This document shows, piece after piece, positions 52,007-62,014 of a stretch of DNA of 64,000 nucleotides. The stretch comes from Pseudomonas rhizophila. Lineage in GTDB: Bacteria; Pseudomonadota; Gammaproteobacteria; Pseudomonadales; Pseudomonadaceae. The position numbers and the translations under genes are program-made. The notes under the pieces were generated by a model. It did no database searches. It saw only the letters and a list, made by a program, of their open reading frames with translations, and had not been told where the DNA came from. The stretch is taken from positions 1,964,367 to 2,028,366 of the forward strand of contig NZ_CP024081.1 in assembly GCF_003033885.1 (NCBI RefSeq). The letters are read 5' to 3'. Each line of letters opens with the position of its first letter. The first letter of the stretch is position 1.

Positions 52007-53500
52007 TCAGAAGCGCCAGATCACGTCGACAAAGGCGCGATGCATGTATGAATCGACCTCTTTGCCGTAGGCGTCGCCAGGCTTGAACACACCGCCGCGA
52101 AAGCGCACCAGCGCCGACGGCTCGTCGATGGACTGGCTCAGCGCTGCCGGCAGCAGGCCTTGCTTGAAGTACTTGGTGACCACAAGGTCGACTTCCTGGC
52201 CCAGGTCCTTGTTACCGTCGCGCAGTGGCAGGGACGAGGTGGACAGGATTGCGCCGGTCACATCGTCGGTGTTGTTTTCCACCGCGTTGATGCCGTTACT
52301 GCCCACGGGCTTGTTGCCGTCCACGCGCCAGAACTTGTGGTACACCAGGCTTGCGTCGTATTCGTCACGCAACTGCCAGGAACCGAACAGGCTGGCGCTC
52401 TGGGTGTTGGCCATTTCGCCACGGAAGGCTTCACCGAAACGGTGGACCCGCGAGCGGGTACCGGTGTAGTTCGAGCGGTTGCTTTGCAGACCGTTCTGTT
52501 CGTAGTCCTCGCTGGCGCGGGCATAGGCCGCACCGACTTGCCACTGCGGATCCAGGCGCAGACGGATGCCCAGGTCGGTGGCCCAGCCATCGACGTCGTC
52601 ACTGCGCTTGAGTTGCGTGGGGCGCGTGCCATCGGCGTTGAGCGGGTTGACGGTGTCGCGATCGCCGGTCATGCCGGTCAGGCTGGCCCAGTAATTGACG
52701 GTGTTGGTGTTACGCCAGTTGTAGGCGTCACTGTTGGCTTCCAGGCCCAGCCAGGACAGGTCACCGTTCTGGGTCTTGTCCAGGGAATCGGTGGCTTCGC
52801 CCGGGGTCGGGTAATCGAGACTGCCATTGTCGTGGGTATGGTGGGCACGGATTCCGGCCCACTGGCCTGGCATCCACTGGTAGCCCACGTCACCGTAGAC
52901 GTGCAGGCGGTCCTTGTCGTCAGGCGACAATTCCTTGAGGTCGGTGCGGTATTCGCTGAAGCGCTCGGCGACACCCAGGTTGGCCCGCAACAAGGTGGTA
53001 TCGAAGGTCCAGTTCAGGGCTTCGATGTTGGTGTCGCGCCATTGGCCGTCTTCGTTGCGCAGGCGTTGGCGACCGAATTTCAGCTGTTCGCCCGGGTAAG
53101 GGGTCAGGCCCCGATAGCCAATCCAGAATTCGCGCATGGCCAGGTAGTTCTTCTTGACTTCGCGATCACCGCTGTCGGTTTGCGCGGTCGCGTCATCGGA
53201 CTGTTGCAGGGTGTCGGTCTCGATGGTGTCGGTAGACGTCACGGCCTGGGCCATGGCGTAGGCGCTCCAGGCCCCGCGCTCACCGTAGATCCACGGACGC
53301 AGGTCCAGACCGATACCGTTGACGTCGCCGCCGCGCTGGGTGCCGAGGTCGCGATCGTCTTCGGACTGGGCGGTGATTTTCACGTCCAGGCCGAAGTTCT
53401 GGTCTTCAGTCAGGGCCGCCAGGGTCGGACAGGACCACAGCAGGGCAAACGACAGGCCAATACCGGCCTGCACAAAAGGATTGAGCTTCAAAGGCTTCAT
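52007..53500 (-). CDS. algE: Outer-membrane alginate exporter AlgE
   Basis: A 497-residue beta-barrel precursor. The signal peptide ends near [12 protein letters not shown]. The mature chain has the alternating aromatic/polar strands of a porin ([47 protein letters not shown]) and ends in FVDVIWRF, a terminal aromatic typical of outer-membrane proteins. AlgE is the anion-selective 18-stranded pore for alginate. Its start overlaps the algK stop by four bases, which suits the AlgK-assisted outer-membrane assembly of AlgE. Confidence 0.95.
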   Translation of the reverse strand: MKPLKLNPFVQAGIGLSFALLWSCPTLAALTEDQNFGLDVKITAQSEDDRDLGTQRGGDVNGIGLDLRPWIYGERGAWSAYAMAQAVTSTDTIETDTLQQSDDATAQTDSGDREVKKNYLAMREFWIGYRGLTPYPGEQLKFGRQRLRNEDGQWRDTNIEALNWTFDTTLLRANLGVAERFSEYRTDLKELSPDDKDRLHVYGDVGYQWMPGQWAGIRAHHTHDNGSLDYPTPGEATDSLDKTQNGDLSWLGLEANSDAYNWRNTNTVNYWASLTGMTGDRDTVNPLNADGTRPTQLKRSDDVDGWATDLGIRLRLDPQWQVGAAYARASEDYEQNGLQSNRSNYTGTRSRVHRFGEAFRGEMANTQSASLFGSWQLRDEYDASLVYHKFWRVDGNKPVGSNGINAVENNTDDVTGAILSTSSLPLRDGNKDLGQEVDLVVTKYFKQGLLPAALSQSIDEPSALVRFRGGVFKPGDAYGKEVDSYMHRAFVDVIWRF

Positions 53501-55002
53501 AGAGGTTCCTCGCCGTCATCTTCTTTTAGGGCTTGCAGTTCCAGCGTATCGGGGCTCATGGAGCCGCGAATGGCCTGCTCTTGTTGTAGCAGGCGCTGGG
53601 CTTGTGCAAGCTGGTTCGGCGGTAATTGGGCTTCGAGGGTCTGGGCAAGCTCGATGGCTTGCGGGGTGTTCTGGGCCTTGGCCAATTGACTGAACACATA
53701 GGCATTGACCGGGTCGGGCTTGGTGCCCTTGCCTTGGGAGAACAACTGGGCAATGGCGAAATCGGCGCTGTTCTGGCCGTTACGGGCGGCCTTGAGCAGA
53801 TGGTCCAGGGCCTTTTGCGAGTACACCTGGCCCAGGTAACCACGGCGATAGATCTGGCCCAGGTAGTAATCGGCGGCCACTTCGCGGCCAACGGCTTTCT
53901 GGAAATGCGCTTCGGCGACCTTGGCGTCAGCCGGCACCCATTTGCCTTCGTAGTACAGCTTGCCCAGCAACAGATCGGCACGTGGCTGATCGGCGGCGCG
54001 GCCGTTTTCCAGGTACTGCATCATCTTGTCGACGTCACCCAACTCGGGGAAGTCGTAGAGAATCTGCGCCAGGCTGACCCAGGCAGCGGGATAGCCAGGG
54101 GCGATGCCTTCGAGCAACGACTGTGCGGTTTTTTCGTCGGTCTTGCCCAGGCTCGCATCGGCCAGGACACGGGCGACGCTGTCCACACGCTGGGCGGAGA
54201 CGGTGCCACTCTGGTGACCGGCCTGCATTTGCTTGAGCAACTCGGCCTGCTGTTCAGGCTGGCCGCGTTTCTGATAGACCGTGGCCAGTTCGACGTAGCA
54301 GATGTCGGTGGTGGCCAATGCCGCCTTGCAGACTTTTTCCACTTCATCCAGATGCTGGTCGTAGGTCCCCTGGGTGCGATAGAGCAGAATCTGCGCCAGG
54401 CCCGCTTCCGGGTAACCGGCGCTGCGCCATTGGCTGATCTGCTGCTGAGCGTTGACGTTCGGGAAGCTTTGGGGATATTGCAGGTACAGCATCGCCAGCG
54501 GGATCAGGGTGCCGCCCTGACCGTTGGCGAAGGCTTTCTTCAACAGGCCTTCGGCTTCGTGCTTTTCCGCTTCGCTGGAGCCTGGCTTGGCCACCAGCAG
54601 GCGGCCCAGGCGAGCCTGGGCCCGTGGCGAGATATCGGCCGCGGCGCGGTAAGTCGCCTCGGCCTTTTTCATCTGCTCGGGGTCGCGGCTGTCCACCTGG
54701 ATGTCGGCCAGGCCGACCTGGGCTTCGCTGTAGCCCAGGTCTGCCAGTTGCTGATAGTTCTGCTGCGCCAGCGTCGTGTCACCGCGCTTGAGGGCTTCGT
54801 TGGCCAGGCGCTGGTCGGGCAGACCGGCGCAGCCGCTGAGGCCGATTGCCAGCGCCAGCGCACACAACGCATACCCTGTGTGGGAGCGAGCCTGCTCGCG
54901 ATGCGGGCGGCTCGATACACCAGGCACACCGCTTTGATCCCATCGCGAGCAGGCTCGCGCCCACAGGGTATGCGGCGTCTTGTTGTCTTGTGGAGTCGTC
55001 AC
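53497..55002 (-). CDS. algK: Alginate export TPR lipoprotein AlgK, signal peptide interrupted by a REP pair
   Basis: GTG 55002 (GGAGG eight bases upstream) is a better start than ATG 55008, whose spacing is two bases, and gives 501 residues. AlgK is an outer-membrane lipoprotein with Sel1/TPR repeats that helps place AlgE and links it to AlgX. TPR-like units are visible throughout ([55 protein letters not shown] in part). The lipobox LSGC gives a cysteine near residue 58, so the leader is more than twice normal length. About residues 12-42 are encoded by an inverted REP pair (54879-54965). An in-frame GTG inside it could provide a shorter leader. The rest of the gene looks intact. Confidence 0.9.
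   Translation of the reverse strand: MTTPQDNKTPHTLWARACSRWDQSGVPGVSSRPHREQARSHTGYALCALALAIGLSGCAGLPDQRLANEALKRGDTTLAQQNYQQLADLGYSEAQVGLADIQVDSRDPEQMKKAEATYRAAADISPRAQARLGRLLVAKPGSSEAEKHEAEGLLKKAFANGQGGTLIPLAMLYLQYPQSFPNVNAQQQISQWRSAGYPEAGLAQILLYRTQGTYDQHLDEVEKVCKAALATTDICYVELATVYQKRGQPEQQAELLKQMQAGHQSGTVSAQRVDSVARVLADASLGKTDEKTAQSLLEGIAPGYPAAWVSLAQILYDFPELGDVDKMMQYLENGRAADQPRADLLLGKLYYEGKWVPADAKVAEAHFQKAVGREVAADYYLGQIYRRGYLGQVYSQKALDHLLKAARNGQNSADFAIAQLFSQGKGTKPDPVNAYVFSQLAKAQNTPQAIELAQTLEAQLPPNQLAQAQRLLQQEQAIRGSMSPDTLELQALKEDDGEEPL
54869..54973. repeat. REP doublet embedded in the algK leader
   Basis: TGTGGGAGCGAGCCTGCTCG (from 54879) and CATCGCGAGCAGGCTCGCGC (from 54941) face each other, flanked by the exact inverted 12-mers GCATACCCTGTG (54869-54880) and CACAGGGTATGC (54962-54973). 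The whole unit lies inside the algK reading frame and keeps it open. Confidence 0.9.
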
Positions 55003-55017
55003 GAGCATGTCCTCCGC

Positions 55018-56187
55018 TTAAATACCGACAGCCATGGCTTTGTCGATCAGCCAGTTCAGGTTCGGGCCACGGTCGCTGGTAACTTCTACCGGCCGGCCGG
55101 CCAGCGAGCTGTCCAGGGGTTCGTCAGGCTGGATCAGTACGCGGATATCGGACGACAGGTCGGCACTTTTCAGGCTGGTGCTGCTGACGATCTTGCCGGT
55201 ACGGGTGGTGTCTTCGCCGGCAACCTGGAAGCTGACCGGAGTGCCTGGGCGCACGTCGCCGAACTGGCGATAGGAGAAGCGTGCTTCAACGTTGGCTTCG
55301 GTGCCCCGTGGGACCAGTTGGAAGATCACGTCACCCTTGCTGGCGTACTGACCGTCGGACACCAGTTGCTGGGACACGATGCAGTCGCACGGCGAGGTCA
55401 GGGTGCCGGTCATTTGCTTGCCGAACAGCTCCTCGACCTTGGCCGGTTGCAGCTGGTTGTCGTCCAGATGGCCCTTGAGCACATCGAGCATGCTGGTGCT
55501 GAACGTGGCCAGCGGGGCGCCTTTGGCAGCAACGCCGTCAGCCTTGACCAGACTCTGCACGGTGCCGTCGCGCGGCATGGTGATAGCCATGCCCGGTACG
55601 TTCACCAGGCCCGCCTGGGCGTGGCTGACGAAGTACATGCCGTACACCGACTTGAAGATGAAGCCGAATGCCGCCAGGCCGACGATAAAAATCGCCAGGC
55701 TGAAGGTCACTGCCCGCAGGCGGCCCAGTGCGGTCATGCCACCGTTGTCGTCCTTCTGCTTGCGCGCCTTGGTGAAGTTGTCGCGTTGCAAGGTCGCCAG
55801 CACATCGCCGACGCCGACGATGTCGCCGGCCAGGTGCGAGGTGATGATGTGACGCAGCGTCGAGATGTCCCGAGGCTCCAGATTCTGGAACTGGCAACCG
55901 GTACGACCGGTCTGGCGGTCGTAGGAGCGAACCTGCAGTTCCACGTCCATGGCCAGGCCAAGGTTGTCGATCACGAATTGCAGGCGGCCTTTGTACGCTT
56001 CGCCGACCTTGAGCGGCATCTGGCCGGCGTTGAAGCACAGGCCTCCGGCCGACAGGTCCAGGACCTTGACTTCCATGGGGGTACGGTCGGGACCGAAGAA
56101 GCGCAATTTGGCCGGGATTTTCACTCGGGCGTGTTGGCGCTGGGCTTCGGATTCATGCACTACGTTGACATTCACGGCGGTGTTCAT
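55018..56187 (-). CDS. alg44: Alginate co-polymerase Alg44 with PilZ domain
   Basis: A 389-residue inner-membrane protein. The N-terminal cytoplasmic PilZ domain has R17-x3-R21 and D44-L-S-x2-G, the c-di-GMP ligands at the same positions as reported for P. aeruginosa Alg44. One transmembrane helix (about 160-185) precedes a periplasmic HlyD-like region containing CDCIVSQQLVSDGQYASKGDVIFQL in part. c-di-GMP binding activates polymerisation by Alg8. The gene follows alg8 after 35 bases and precedes algK by 10-15 bases. This is where c-di-GMP made by cyclases such as the one at 23.6 kb could act. Confidence 0.95.
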   Translation of the reverse strand: MNTAVNVNVVHESEAQRQHARVKIPAKLRFFGPDRTPMEVKVLDLSAGGLCFNAGQMPLKVGEAYKGRLQFVIDNLGLAMDVELQVRSYDRQTGRTGCQFQNLEPRDISTLRHIITSHLAGDIVGVGDVLATLQRDNFTKARKQKDDNGGMTALGRLRAVTFSLAIFIVGLAAFGFIFKSVYGMYFVSHAQAGLVNVPGMAITMPRDGTVQSLVKADGVAAKGAPLATFSTSMLDVLKGHLDDNQLQPAKVEELFGKQMTGTLTSPCDCIVSQQLVSDGQYASKGDVIFQLVPRGTEANVEARFSYRQFGDVRPGTPVSFQVAGEDTTRTGKIVSSTSLKSADLSSDIRVLIQPDEPLDSSLAGRPVEVTSDRGPNLNWLIDKAMAVGI

Positions 56188-56222
56188 AGGGGCGATTTCC
56201 TAGTTAATTCAGGCGAGTTCGG

Positions 56223-57713
56223 TCAGACCATCATCAGCAGCACGGCAACGAAAACGCTGCCGGCGGAGAAGGTCATGGTCCGAGACGACCAAGTGTTGAA
56301 CCAACGTTGAAAGCTGGCGAGATCACGGGTCAGATGGGTGGGCTGGCGAGTCCAGGACTGTTGGTCGAGGCGGAAGAACACGTAGATCTTCACCAGCGCG
56401 CCAACGATCTGGTTGTAATAAAGAATCGCCGGGTAGGCCGGACCGATCCGGTGTCCGGAGCACGACAGCAACAGGGTCAAGAGCAACCGGGTGATGCCGA
56501 TCCACAGCAGGTACACCAGGATGAACGCGGTGCCGTACTTGAAGCTGGCAATCAGCGCCACGGTCAGGCCCAGCAGCGAGGTCCACATCGACACGCGCTG
56601 GTCGAACAGCACCACCGAGGTGAACAGGCCCAGACGCTTCATGCCCAGGCCCAGTGCCCGGGAGTTCTGCCGCAGGTTGTTGCCATACCAGCGGAACATC
56701 AGCTTGCGACTGGCCTTGATGAAGCTTTTTTCCGGCGGGTGCTCGACGGTGTTGATCGCCGCATCGGGTACGTAGAACGTGTCGTAGCCCAGGCGCATCA
56801 GGCTGAACCAGCTCGATTTGTCGTCGCCGGTGAGAAACTTGAAGCGGCCCAGGCGCCAGTGTTGCAGCGAGTCGCTTTCCACGTCGGCGATGAAATCCGG
56901 GTTGGTGACCACGGTGGCGCGGAACACCGACATGCGGCCGGTCATGGTCAGCACACGCTTGGACAGGGCCATGGAGCACATGTTGATGTGGCGCTGAGCG
57001 AAGCGCAGTTTGTGCCATTCGCTCATGATGTAGCCGCCGCGCACCTCGCAGAACTCGTTGGTGGTCAGGCCGCCGACGTTGCCGAACAGCTGGAACCACG
57101 GCACGGTCTTGCGCACCACGCCTTCGCCGAGCACGGTATCGCCATCGATCACGGCGACCACTGCACGGTCGTCCGGCAAGTGGCGGGAGATGGCGCGGAA
57201 ACCGAAGGCCAGGCCGTCACGCTTGCCGGTGCCAGGAATGCGCACGAAGTCCAGCTTGACGTGCTCTGGCGGGTTCATGCGGGCCCAGAGGCTCTTGACC
57301 AGTAGTTCGTCGGACATTTCCACGATGGAGCAGACCACAGTGGTCGGCAGCCCGCAGTCGATGGCTTCGCGAATTACCGAACTGTAGACCTGGGCGGTCG
57401 TCAGCGCGTCGATCCGGAAGCTGGTGACCATCAGGTATACGTGGGACGGATCCGCCGCCTTGCCCAGCTTGCGTACCTTGCGGCGCAGATGCGGGTAGAC
57501 GATGTACAGGAAGATCATGCCGCGCACGAAATGCGTCGCTCCCATGGAGTAACGCCAGACGCCCACGGCGCCGATCAGGAAAATGAAATCCTTGGATTCG
57601 GAATCGAACGTGGACGTGGGCAACGCCATGGCGATGCCCATCAATAAACTCAAGTAAAACAGCCAACCGGCGGCCTGAAGCAGGCCGTGCTTTAGCCTGT
57701 GCATAATCTGCAT
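56223..57713 (-). CDS. alg8: Alginate polymerase Alg8 (GT2 family)
   Basis: A 496-residue processive glycosyltransferase. Membrane helices are near the N terminus (about 12-55) and in the C-terminal third (about 370-430 and the last 20 residues), with the GT-A domain between. Catalytic motifs are [13 protein letters not shown] (DxD-like), and [23 protein letters not shown] (in part) and [15 protein letters not shown] in the acceptor region. It polymerises GDP-mannuronate into polymannuronate and moves it into the periplasm with Alg44. It follows algD after 91 bp. Confidence 0.95.
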   Translation of the reverse strand: MQIMHRLKHGLLQAAGWLFYLSLLMGIAMALPTSTFDSESKDFIFLIGAVGVWRYSMGATHFVRGMIFLYIVYPHLRRKVRKLGKAADPSHVYLMVTSFRIDALTTAQVYSSVIREAIDCGLPTTVVCSIVEMSDELLVKSLWARMNPPEHVKLDFVRIPGTGKRDGLAFGFRAISRHLPDDRAVVAVIDGDTVLGEGVVRKTVPWFQLFGNVGGLTTNEFCEVRGGYIMSEWHKLRFAQRHINMCSMALSKRVLTMTGRMSVFRATVVTNPDFIADVESDSLQHWRLGRFKFLTGDDKSSWFSLMRLGYDTFYVPDAAINTVEHPPEKSFIKASRKLMFRWYGNNLRQNSRALGLGMKRLGLFTSVVLFDQRVSMWTSLLGLTVALIASFKYGTAFILVYLLWIGITRLLLTLLLSCSGHRIGPAYPAILYYNQIVGALVKIYVFFRLDQQSWTRQPTHLTRDLASFQRWFNTWSSRTMTFSAGSVFVAVLLMMV

Positions 57714-57804
57714 CCGTCTCTATCTCGGGCGGGCCTTGTGGGCGGCCCGATGGGTTAAGGCAGGCGAAAGGCCGGCCGGGCCTGGGCCCGGCCGGCAAAC
57801 AGAC

Positions 57805-59121
57805 TTACCAGCAGATGCCTTCGGTCCGGCCACTCGGGTTGGTGGCCTTGGACATGAAGCCAACCAGGTCGATGACCTGCTTGCCTTCCGGTACGTTCTC
57901 GGTCAGCGCGCGGAACTTCTCGTCGCGGTTGCCCAGGATGATGATGTCGGAGCCGTCGATCACCGAGTCGAAGTCGGAGTTGAGCAAGGACGAGACGTGA
58001 GGGATCTTCGACTCGATGTAATCCTTGTTCGCACCGTGGACGCGGGCGTATTCGACGTTGCTGTCGTAGATTTTCAGGTCGAAACCCTTGCCGATCAGCA
58101 TTTCCGCCAGTTCCACCAATGGGCTTTCACGCAGGTCGTCGGTGCCGGCCTTGAAGCTCAGGCCCAGCAGGGCGACTTTGCGCTTGTCGTGGCTGGAAAC
58201 GATGTCGAAGGCGTTCTGCACCTGGGATTCGTTGCTGCGCATCAGCGAGTTGAGCAGCGGCGCTTCCACGTCCAGGGAACCGGCGCGGTAGGTCAGGGCG
58301 CGAACGTCCTTGGGCAGGCACGAGCCGCCGAAGGCGAAGCCTGGGCGCATGTAGTACTGGGACAGGTTCAGGGTCTTGTCTTGGCAGACCACGTCCATCA
58401 CTTCACGGCCATCGACGCCGACTGCCTTGGCGATGTTGCCGATCTCGTTGGCGAAGGTCACCTTGGTGGCGTGCCAGACGTTGCAGGTGTACTTGATCAT
58501 CTCGGCGACAGCGATGTCCTTGCGGATGATCGGCGCATCGAGCTCTTCGTACAGCGATTGCAGAACGTCGCCGGAGGCTTTGTCGAACTCGCCGATGACG
58601 GTCATCGGTGGCAGGTCGTAGTCCTTGATCGCGGTGCTTTCACGCAGGAACTCAGGGTTGACCGCGACGCCGAAATCGACACCGGCTTTTTTGCCGGAGC
58701 AGTCTTCCAGAATCGGGATGACCACATTCGCCACGGTGCCTGGCAGCACGGTGCTGCGAACCACGACGGTGTGGCGGGTGGTCTTGTCGCGCAGGACAAA
58801 ACCGATCTCGCGGCACACCGCTTCGATGTAGTTGAGTTCCAGATCGCCGTTCTTCTTGCTCGGTGTACCGACGCAAATCATCGACAGGTCAGTATCACGA
58901 ATCGCTTCGGCGAAGTTGGTGGTTCCGCGCAGACGGCCTGTTTCAATACCTTGTGCCAACAGCTCGCCCAGACCGGGTTCAACGATCGGCGATTTACCGG
59001 CGTTGATCATGTCGATTTTGTCTTTGGCGACATCTACGCCAACGACATCATGGCCCCGTGCAGACAGGCAACCGGCACATACTGCACCGACGTAACCCAA
59101 ACCAAATATGCTAATGCGCAT
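57805..59121 (-). CDS. algD: GDP-mannose 6-dehydrogenase AlgD
   Basis: A 438-residue UDP-glucose/GDP-mannose dehydrogenase. The NAD loop is IFGLGYVGAVCAGC at the N terminus. The catalytic cysteine is C268 in FAFGGSCLPKDVRA, and VNPEFLRESTAI is a family motif. The enzyme oxidises GDP-mannose to GDP-mannuronate, the committed step. GAGG lies eight bases before the ATG. As the first gene of the operon it is expected to be controlled by AlgU (sigma22) with AlgR, AlgB and AmrZ acting on the long upstream region. Confidence 0.96.
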   Translation of the reverse strand: MRISIFGLGYVGAVCAGCLSARGHDVVGVDVAKDKIDMINAGKSPIVEPGLGELLAQGIETGRLRGTTNFAEAIRDTDLSMICVGTPSKKNGDLELNYIEAVCREIGFVLRDKTTRHTVVVRSTVLPGTVANVVIPILEDCSGKKAGVDFGVAVNPEFLRESTAIKDYDLPPMTVIGEFDKASGDVLQSLYEELDAPIIRKDIAVAEMIKYTCNVWHATKVTFANEIGNIAKAVGVDGREVMDVVCQDKTLNLSQYYMRPGFAFGGSCLPKDVRALTYRAGSLDVEAPLLNSLMRSNESQVQNAFDIVSSHDKRKVALLGLSFKAGTDDLRESPLVELAEMLIGKGFDLKIYDSNVEYARVHGANKDYIESKIPHVSSLLNSDFDSVIDGSDIIILGNRDEKFRALTENVPEGKQVIDLVGFMSKATNPSGRTEGICW

Positions 59122-59236
59122 CGCATTTACCTCTGTTTTTCACGCCATTAAATGGCCGGAGTTAATAGTGTTCAGCGGTCATAGTGCACTCGGAAGTGTG
59201 GAATGCAGGCGCCACAGTGCCGTGTGCAGGCATACT

Positions 59237-59243
59237 AAGTTCC
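59237..59243 (-). promoter_or_regulatory. Candidate AlgU (sigma22/sigmaE-type) -35 element of algD
   Basis: On the minus strand this reads GGAACTT, the sigmaE-type -35. At the expected 16-17 base distance the sequence is GCACTG, a poor match to TCTGA, so the -10 is unclear. The element lies about 115 bases upstream of the algD start. Confidence 0.4.
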
Positions 59244-59898
59244 GAGTGTCTAAATAAGTGCACTCAAGTTGTGCGCAATGCGGCCTAGTTGTTATGACCT
59301 GCCCTGTTATGCAGCCAGTCCTCGTATTCGGGAACGTTCGTGCAAAGGTCCTTCACCTCCGATCTCTGGCAAAAAGCCCACAAAATCAGAAGCTTGTGTG
59401 CTCTGGCGAGCACGTTATAGGGGCGCAGCCTTGGCCTTGTAGGGGATAGTAATGGTGCGTTATCTCCTGTCCTTTATAAGATGGATCCAAATAGGCGACC
59501 GTTTCGCTAAATTGCCATGACAACTTGGTTACTTGGATCGACGGCCTATGTAAGTCATCTCTTACACGCACGGCGAGAATCGTTACGGGTGGTATGAGCC
59601 GTGCAATTTCACATAGTTCCGATCCGCTCATCGCGATTTTCGAAATTTTTCGAAATATTATGAAAGATGGCACTGACCTCATGATGATGGCACTCACCGT
59701 TTTGACCTTTGATAACGGGGAGTTAAGGGGGGTAGATATTTTTGTGCCACTACCGAATAAAAAATTTGGTGCCACTACGTAAAAAACTGACAGGTGTCGA
59801 GTGAAACAAAAGTTAGCGAGGGAAGGGGGCGATTTATTGGCGTCATGGAACTGACGAAGTGGGCGGGGAAGTTGGATGACGTGTTCGGGTTTGATCAA

Positions 59899-59917
59899 GG
59901 CCCCTGATCAAGGGGCC
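59899..59917 (-). terminator. Hairpin after yaaA
   Basis: GGCCCCT-GATCA-AGGGGCC is a perfect 7-bp stem 16 bases past the yaaA stop on the minus strand, followed there by TTGATC. It probably ends yaaA transcription and insulates the algD control region. Confidence 0.55.
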
Positions 59918-59932
59918 ATATAAAGATGTGCT

Positions 59933-60712
59933 TTATTCGGGGGCATGGTCACGCAGGAACACCAGTTTGTCCGCGCTCGATTGTTGAGCATTGAAACGGT
60001 AGCCCTGGGCATCGAACTGCTTGAGTGCTGCTGGATCGTTGATGCGTTCCTGAATCACGAAGCGGCTCATCAGGCCGCGGGCCTTCTTGGCGTAGAAGCT
60101 GATGATTTTGTACTGGCCGTTCTTCAGGTCCTTGAACTCGGTATCAATGACCCGCGCTTTGAGCGCGCTGCGTTTGACCGCCGAGAAGTATTCATTGGAG
60201 GCCAGGTTCAACAGTATGTCGTCGCCCTGGTCAGCCAGCGCTTCGTTCAGCCATTCGCTGATGCGTGTGCCCCAGAAGGCATACAAGTCTTTGCCGCGGG
60301 CATTGGCCAGCTTCGTGCCCATCTCCAGGCGATAGGGTTGCATCAGGTCCAGTGGGCGCAGCAAGCCATAAAGACCGGAGAGCATGCGCAGATGCTCCTG
60401 GGCATAGTCGAAATCGGCTTCGGCAAAGCTTTGTGCATCGAGGCCGGTGTACACATCACCCTTGAAAGCCAGCAGAGCCTGTTTGGCATTGGCCGGGGTG
60501 AACGCCGGCGTCCAGCTGCCGAATCGTGCGGCATTGAGACCGCCGATCTTGTCGGAGACGTGCATCAGCTCGCTGATCTGTGCCGGCGAGAGTTCGCGCA
60601 ACTGTTCGATCAGTTCCTGGGAATGATCCAGGTACTGCGGCTGGGTAAAACGCTCGGTGGCCGGCGGTGTTTCGTAATCGAGGGTCTTGGCGGGGGAAAT
60701 CACCATCAGCAT
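59933..60712 (-). CDS. yaaA: Peroxide stress protein YaaA (UPF0246)
   Basis: A 259-residue cytoplasmic protein. It begins [17 protein letters not shown], the family signature. The motifs [54 protein letters not shown] and [13 protein letters not shown] also match (each seen in part). YaaA lowers free iron and so protects DNA from Fenton damage during hydrogen peroxide stress in E. coli. It binds DNA, but its biochemical activity is not fully settled. It is divergent from the NodB-like gene, with about 160-177 bp between. Confidence 0.93.
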   Translation of the reverse strand: MLMVISPAKTLDYETPPATERFTQPQYLDHSQELIEQLRELSPAQISELMHVSDKIGGLNAARFGSWTPAFTPANAKQALLAFKGDVYTGLDAQSFAEADFDYAQEHLRMLSGLYGLLRPLDLMQPYRLEMGTKLANARGKDLYAFWGTRISEWLNEALADQGDDILLNLASNEYFSAVKRSALKARVIDTEFKDLKNGQYKIISFYAKKARGLMSRFVIQERINDPAALKQFDAQGYRFNAQQSSADKLVFLRDHAPE

Positions 60713-60792
60713 GTAATCGTCTCCTTCAAAGGTGCGGCGATTCTAGGGGGTTGTCCGGGTGGACTCCAGCTATTGGGGTGATAGGTGATGGA

Positions 60793-60819
60793 TGGGCAAG
60801 CCTTGCTCCCACCGAGTCC
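60793..60819. repeat. Degenerate REP remnant
   Basis: GGGCAAGCCTTGCTCCCACC in the yaaA upstream region resembles one REP half with substitutions. No partner is nearby. Confidence 0.4.
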
Positions 60820-60889
60820 TCTGACCACAAGGGTATTGCGTCAGGATCGGCTATGATGCGGCGCGGGTTTCGTTATGGAGACATCCCTT

Positions 60890-62014
60890 TTGCGCATCGT
60901 CCTTCTATTGTCGGCCTGGTTCCTGAGTTTCGCGGCCATTGCCGCACCCAGCGACATCGCCACCCTGGACCGCAGCACCTGGCCGGAACAGCTCACCAGC
61001 CCGACGCTGTTCGACGTGGCCTCGCGAGCCGAGATCCTGATGTTCGCCCGGGTCCTGCTGGACACCGATGCCATGGACGAAATCGCCCTCAAGCAGCACC
61101 TGGGGCTGCGCACAATCAATATGGCGGCGATCGACACCCTGCGCGCGCGGTTGTGGCAGCGACTGCTGAGCAACTACAACTTCGCTCAGCAAAGCTGCGA
61201 TCAGGACGCTTCGTTCTGTTTTCTGGTGGAAGACCTGGCGACGTTGCGCGAAGAGGCGGGCAGGCTCACGCTCGATGAAAACTCCTACTACATCAAGTGG
61301 GCTGAGCCGAGCCGGATCTTCCACGCTCAATATCTGGACGAGTTGCTGCGCAAGGCCGCGTTGTTTCCGCAGACCAGCAGCGAAATTGCGCGTTTCGGCG
61401 ATTACGAGCGCAACGGTGATGATCTGAATGACCGGCTGTTCCTGCTGACCTTCGACAGCGCGGCCAACATCACGCCGGACAATACCCCGTGGCTGACTGA
61501 ATACCTGCGCAAGTCGAACATGAACGGCACCTTCTTCGTGCTGGGCAAGGACATCCAGGCGCGGCTTGCAGAGCGCTCGGTCAACCACCTCCAGGCCTTG
61601 TATTCGGGGCAATGCGTCGGTGTCCAGGGTTGGGAGTTCCGCTCCCACAGCCATTGGCAGGATTGGCAGGACTCCGTGCGGCGCAGCGTCGATCTGGTCA
61701 AGGGCAAGCTGCCGGAAAACTACGTGCCGTTGTTCCGCCCGCCCCAGGGCCAGCGCCGTGGCGATGCCGGCGCATTTTTCCGCAACCAGGGCCTGCAGGT
61801 GGCGCTCTGGGATATCGACCCCCAGGACAGCGCCGGCCGGCTCAACCCCGAGCAAAGCGCCCAGCGCACACTGACCCTGATGCTGTTGTGGCGCCGCGGC
61901 GTGATCAATTTCAACGTCAAACAGGATGCGCTGAAAACGGCGCTGCCCTGGCTCATTACGCAAACGGCGCAAAGCGGGATCGGCTGGGAAGATTGTCGGG
62001 TCGCGTTTCGCTGA
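60890..62014 (+). CDS. Secreted polysaccharide-deacetylase-like (NodB-fold) protein with degenerate motifs
   Basis: TTG 60890 has GGAG nine bases upstream and gives 374 residues with a clean signal peptide ending near FAAIAAPSD. The ATG at 60875 has no ribosome-binding site. The N-terminal 160 residues are an unrecognised helical region. From about residue 185 the chain follows the NodB deacetylase fold: LFLLTFDSAANITPDNTPWLTEYLRK, GTFFVLGKD, FRSHSHWQDW and LFRPPQGQRRGDAG (each in part), then VALWDIDPQDS. The usual TFDDG is TFDSA and the HxxxH metal motif is not intact, so deacetylase activity is doubtful. The late RPPxG loop is kept. It may be a carbohydrate-binding derivative. It has no operon partner. 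Confidence 0.75.
   Translation: MRIVLLLSAWFLSFAAIAAPSDIATLDRSTWPEQLTSPTLFDVASRAEILMFARVLLDTDAMDEIALKQHLGLRTINMAAIDTLRARLWQRLLSNYNFAQQSCDQDASFCFLVEDLATLREEAGRLTLDENSYYIKWAEPSRIFHAQYLDELLRKAALFPQTSSEIARFGDYERNGDDLNDRLFLLTFDSAANITPDNTPWLTEYLRKSNMNGTFFVLGKDIQARLAERSVNHLQALYSGQCVGVQGWEFRSHSHWQDWQDSVRRSVDLVKGKLPENYVPLFRPPQGQRRGDAGAFFRNQGLQVALWDIDPQDSAGRLNPEQSAQRTLTLMLLWRRGVINFNVKQDALKTALPWLITQTAQSGIGWEDCRVAFR

Larger units (their letters stand above)
59122..59932. promoter_or_regulatory. algD upstream regulatory region
   Basis: About 810 bp without a convincing gene, A/T-richer than its surroundings. It contains a candidate AlgU -35, an AlgR-like ACGTTCGTG (59334-59342), two AGTGCACTC repeats (59183-59191 and 59257-59265), two TGGCACT direct repeats exactly 20 bp apart (59668, 59688) and two GTGCCACT copies in the other orientation (59744, 59769). 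Long control regions are known for algD in P. aeruginosa. An 85-codon plus-strand frame at 59525-59782 shows no family resemblance or codon signal. Confidence 0.6.

Noticed and set aside
59525..59782. 85-codon plus-strand frame in the algD upstream region
   Set aside because: No ribosome-binding site, no family resemblance, atypical composition, and it overlaps repeat motifs of a known control region.
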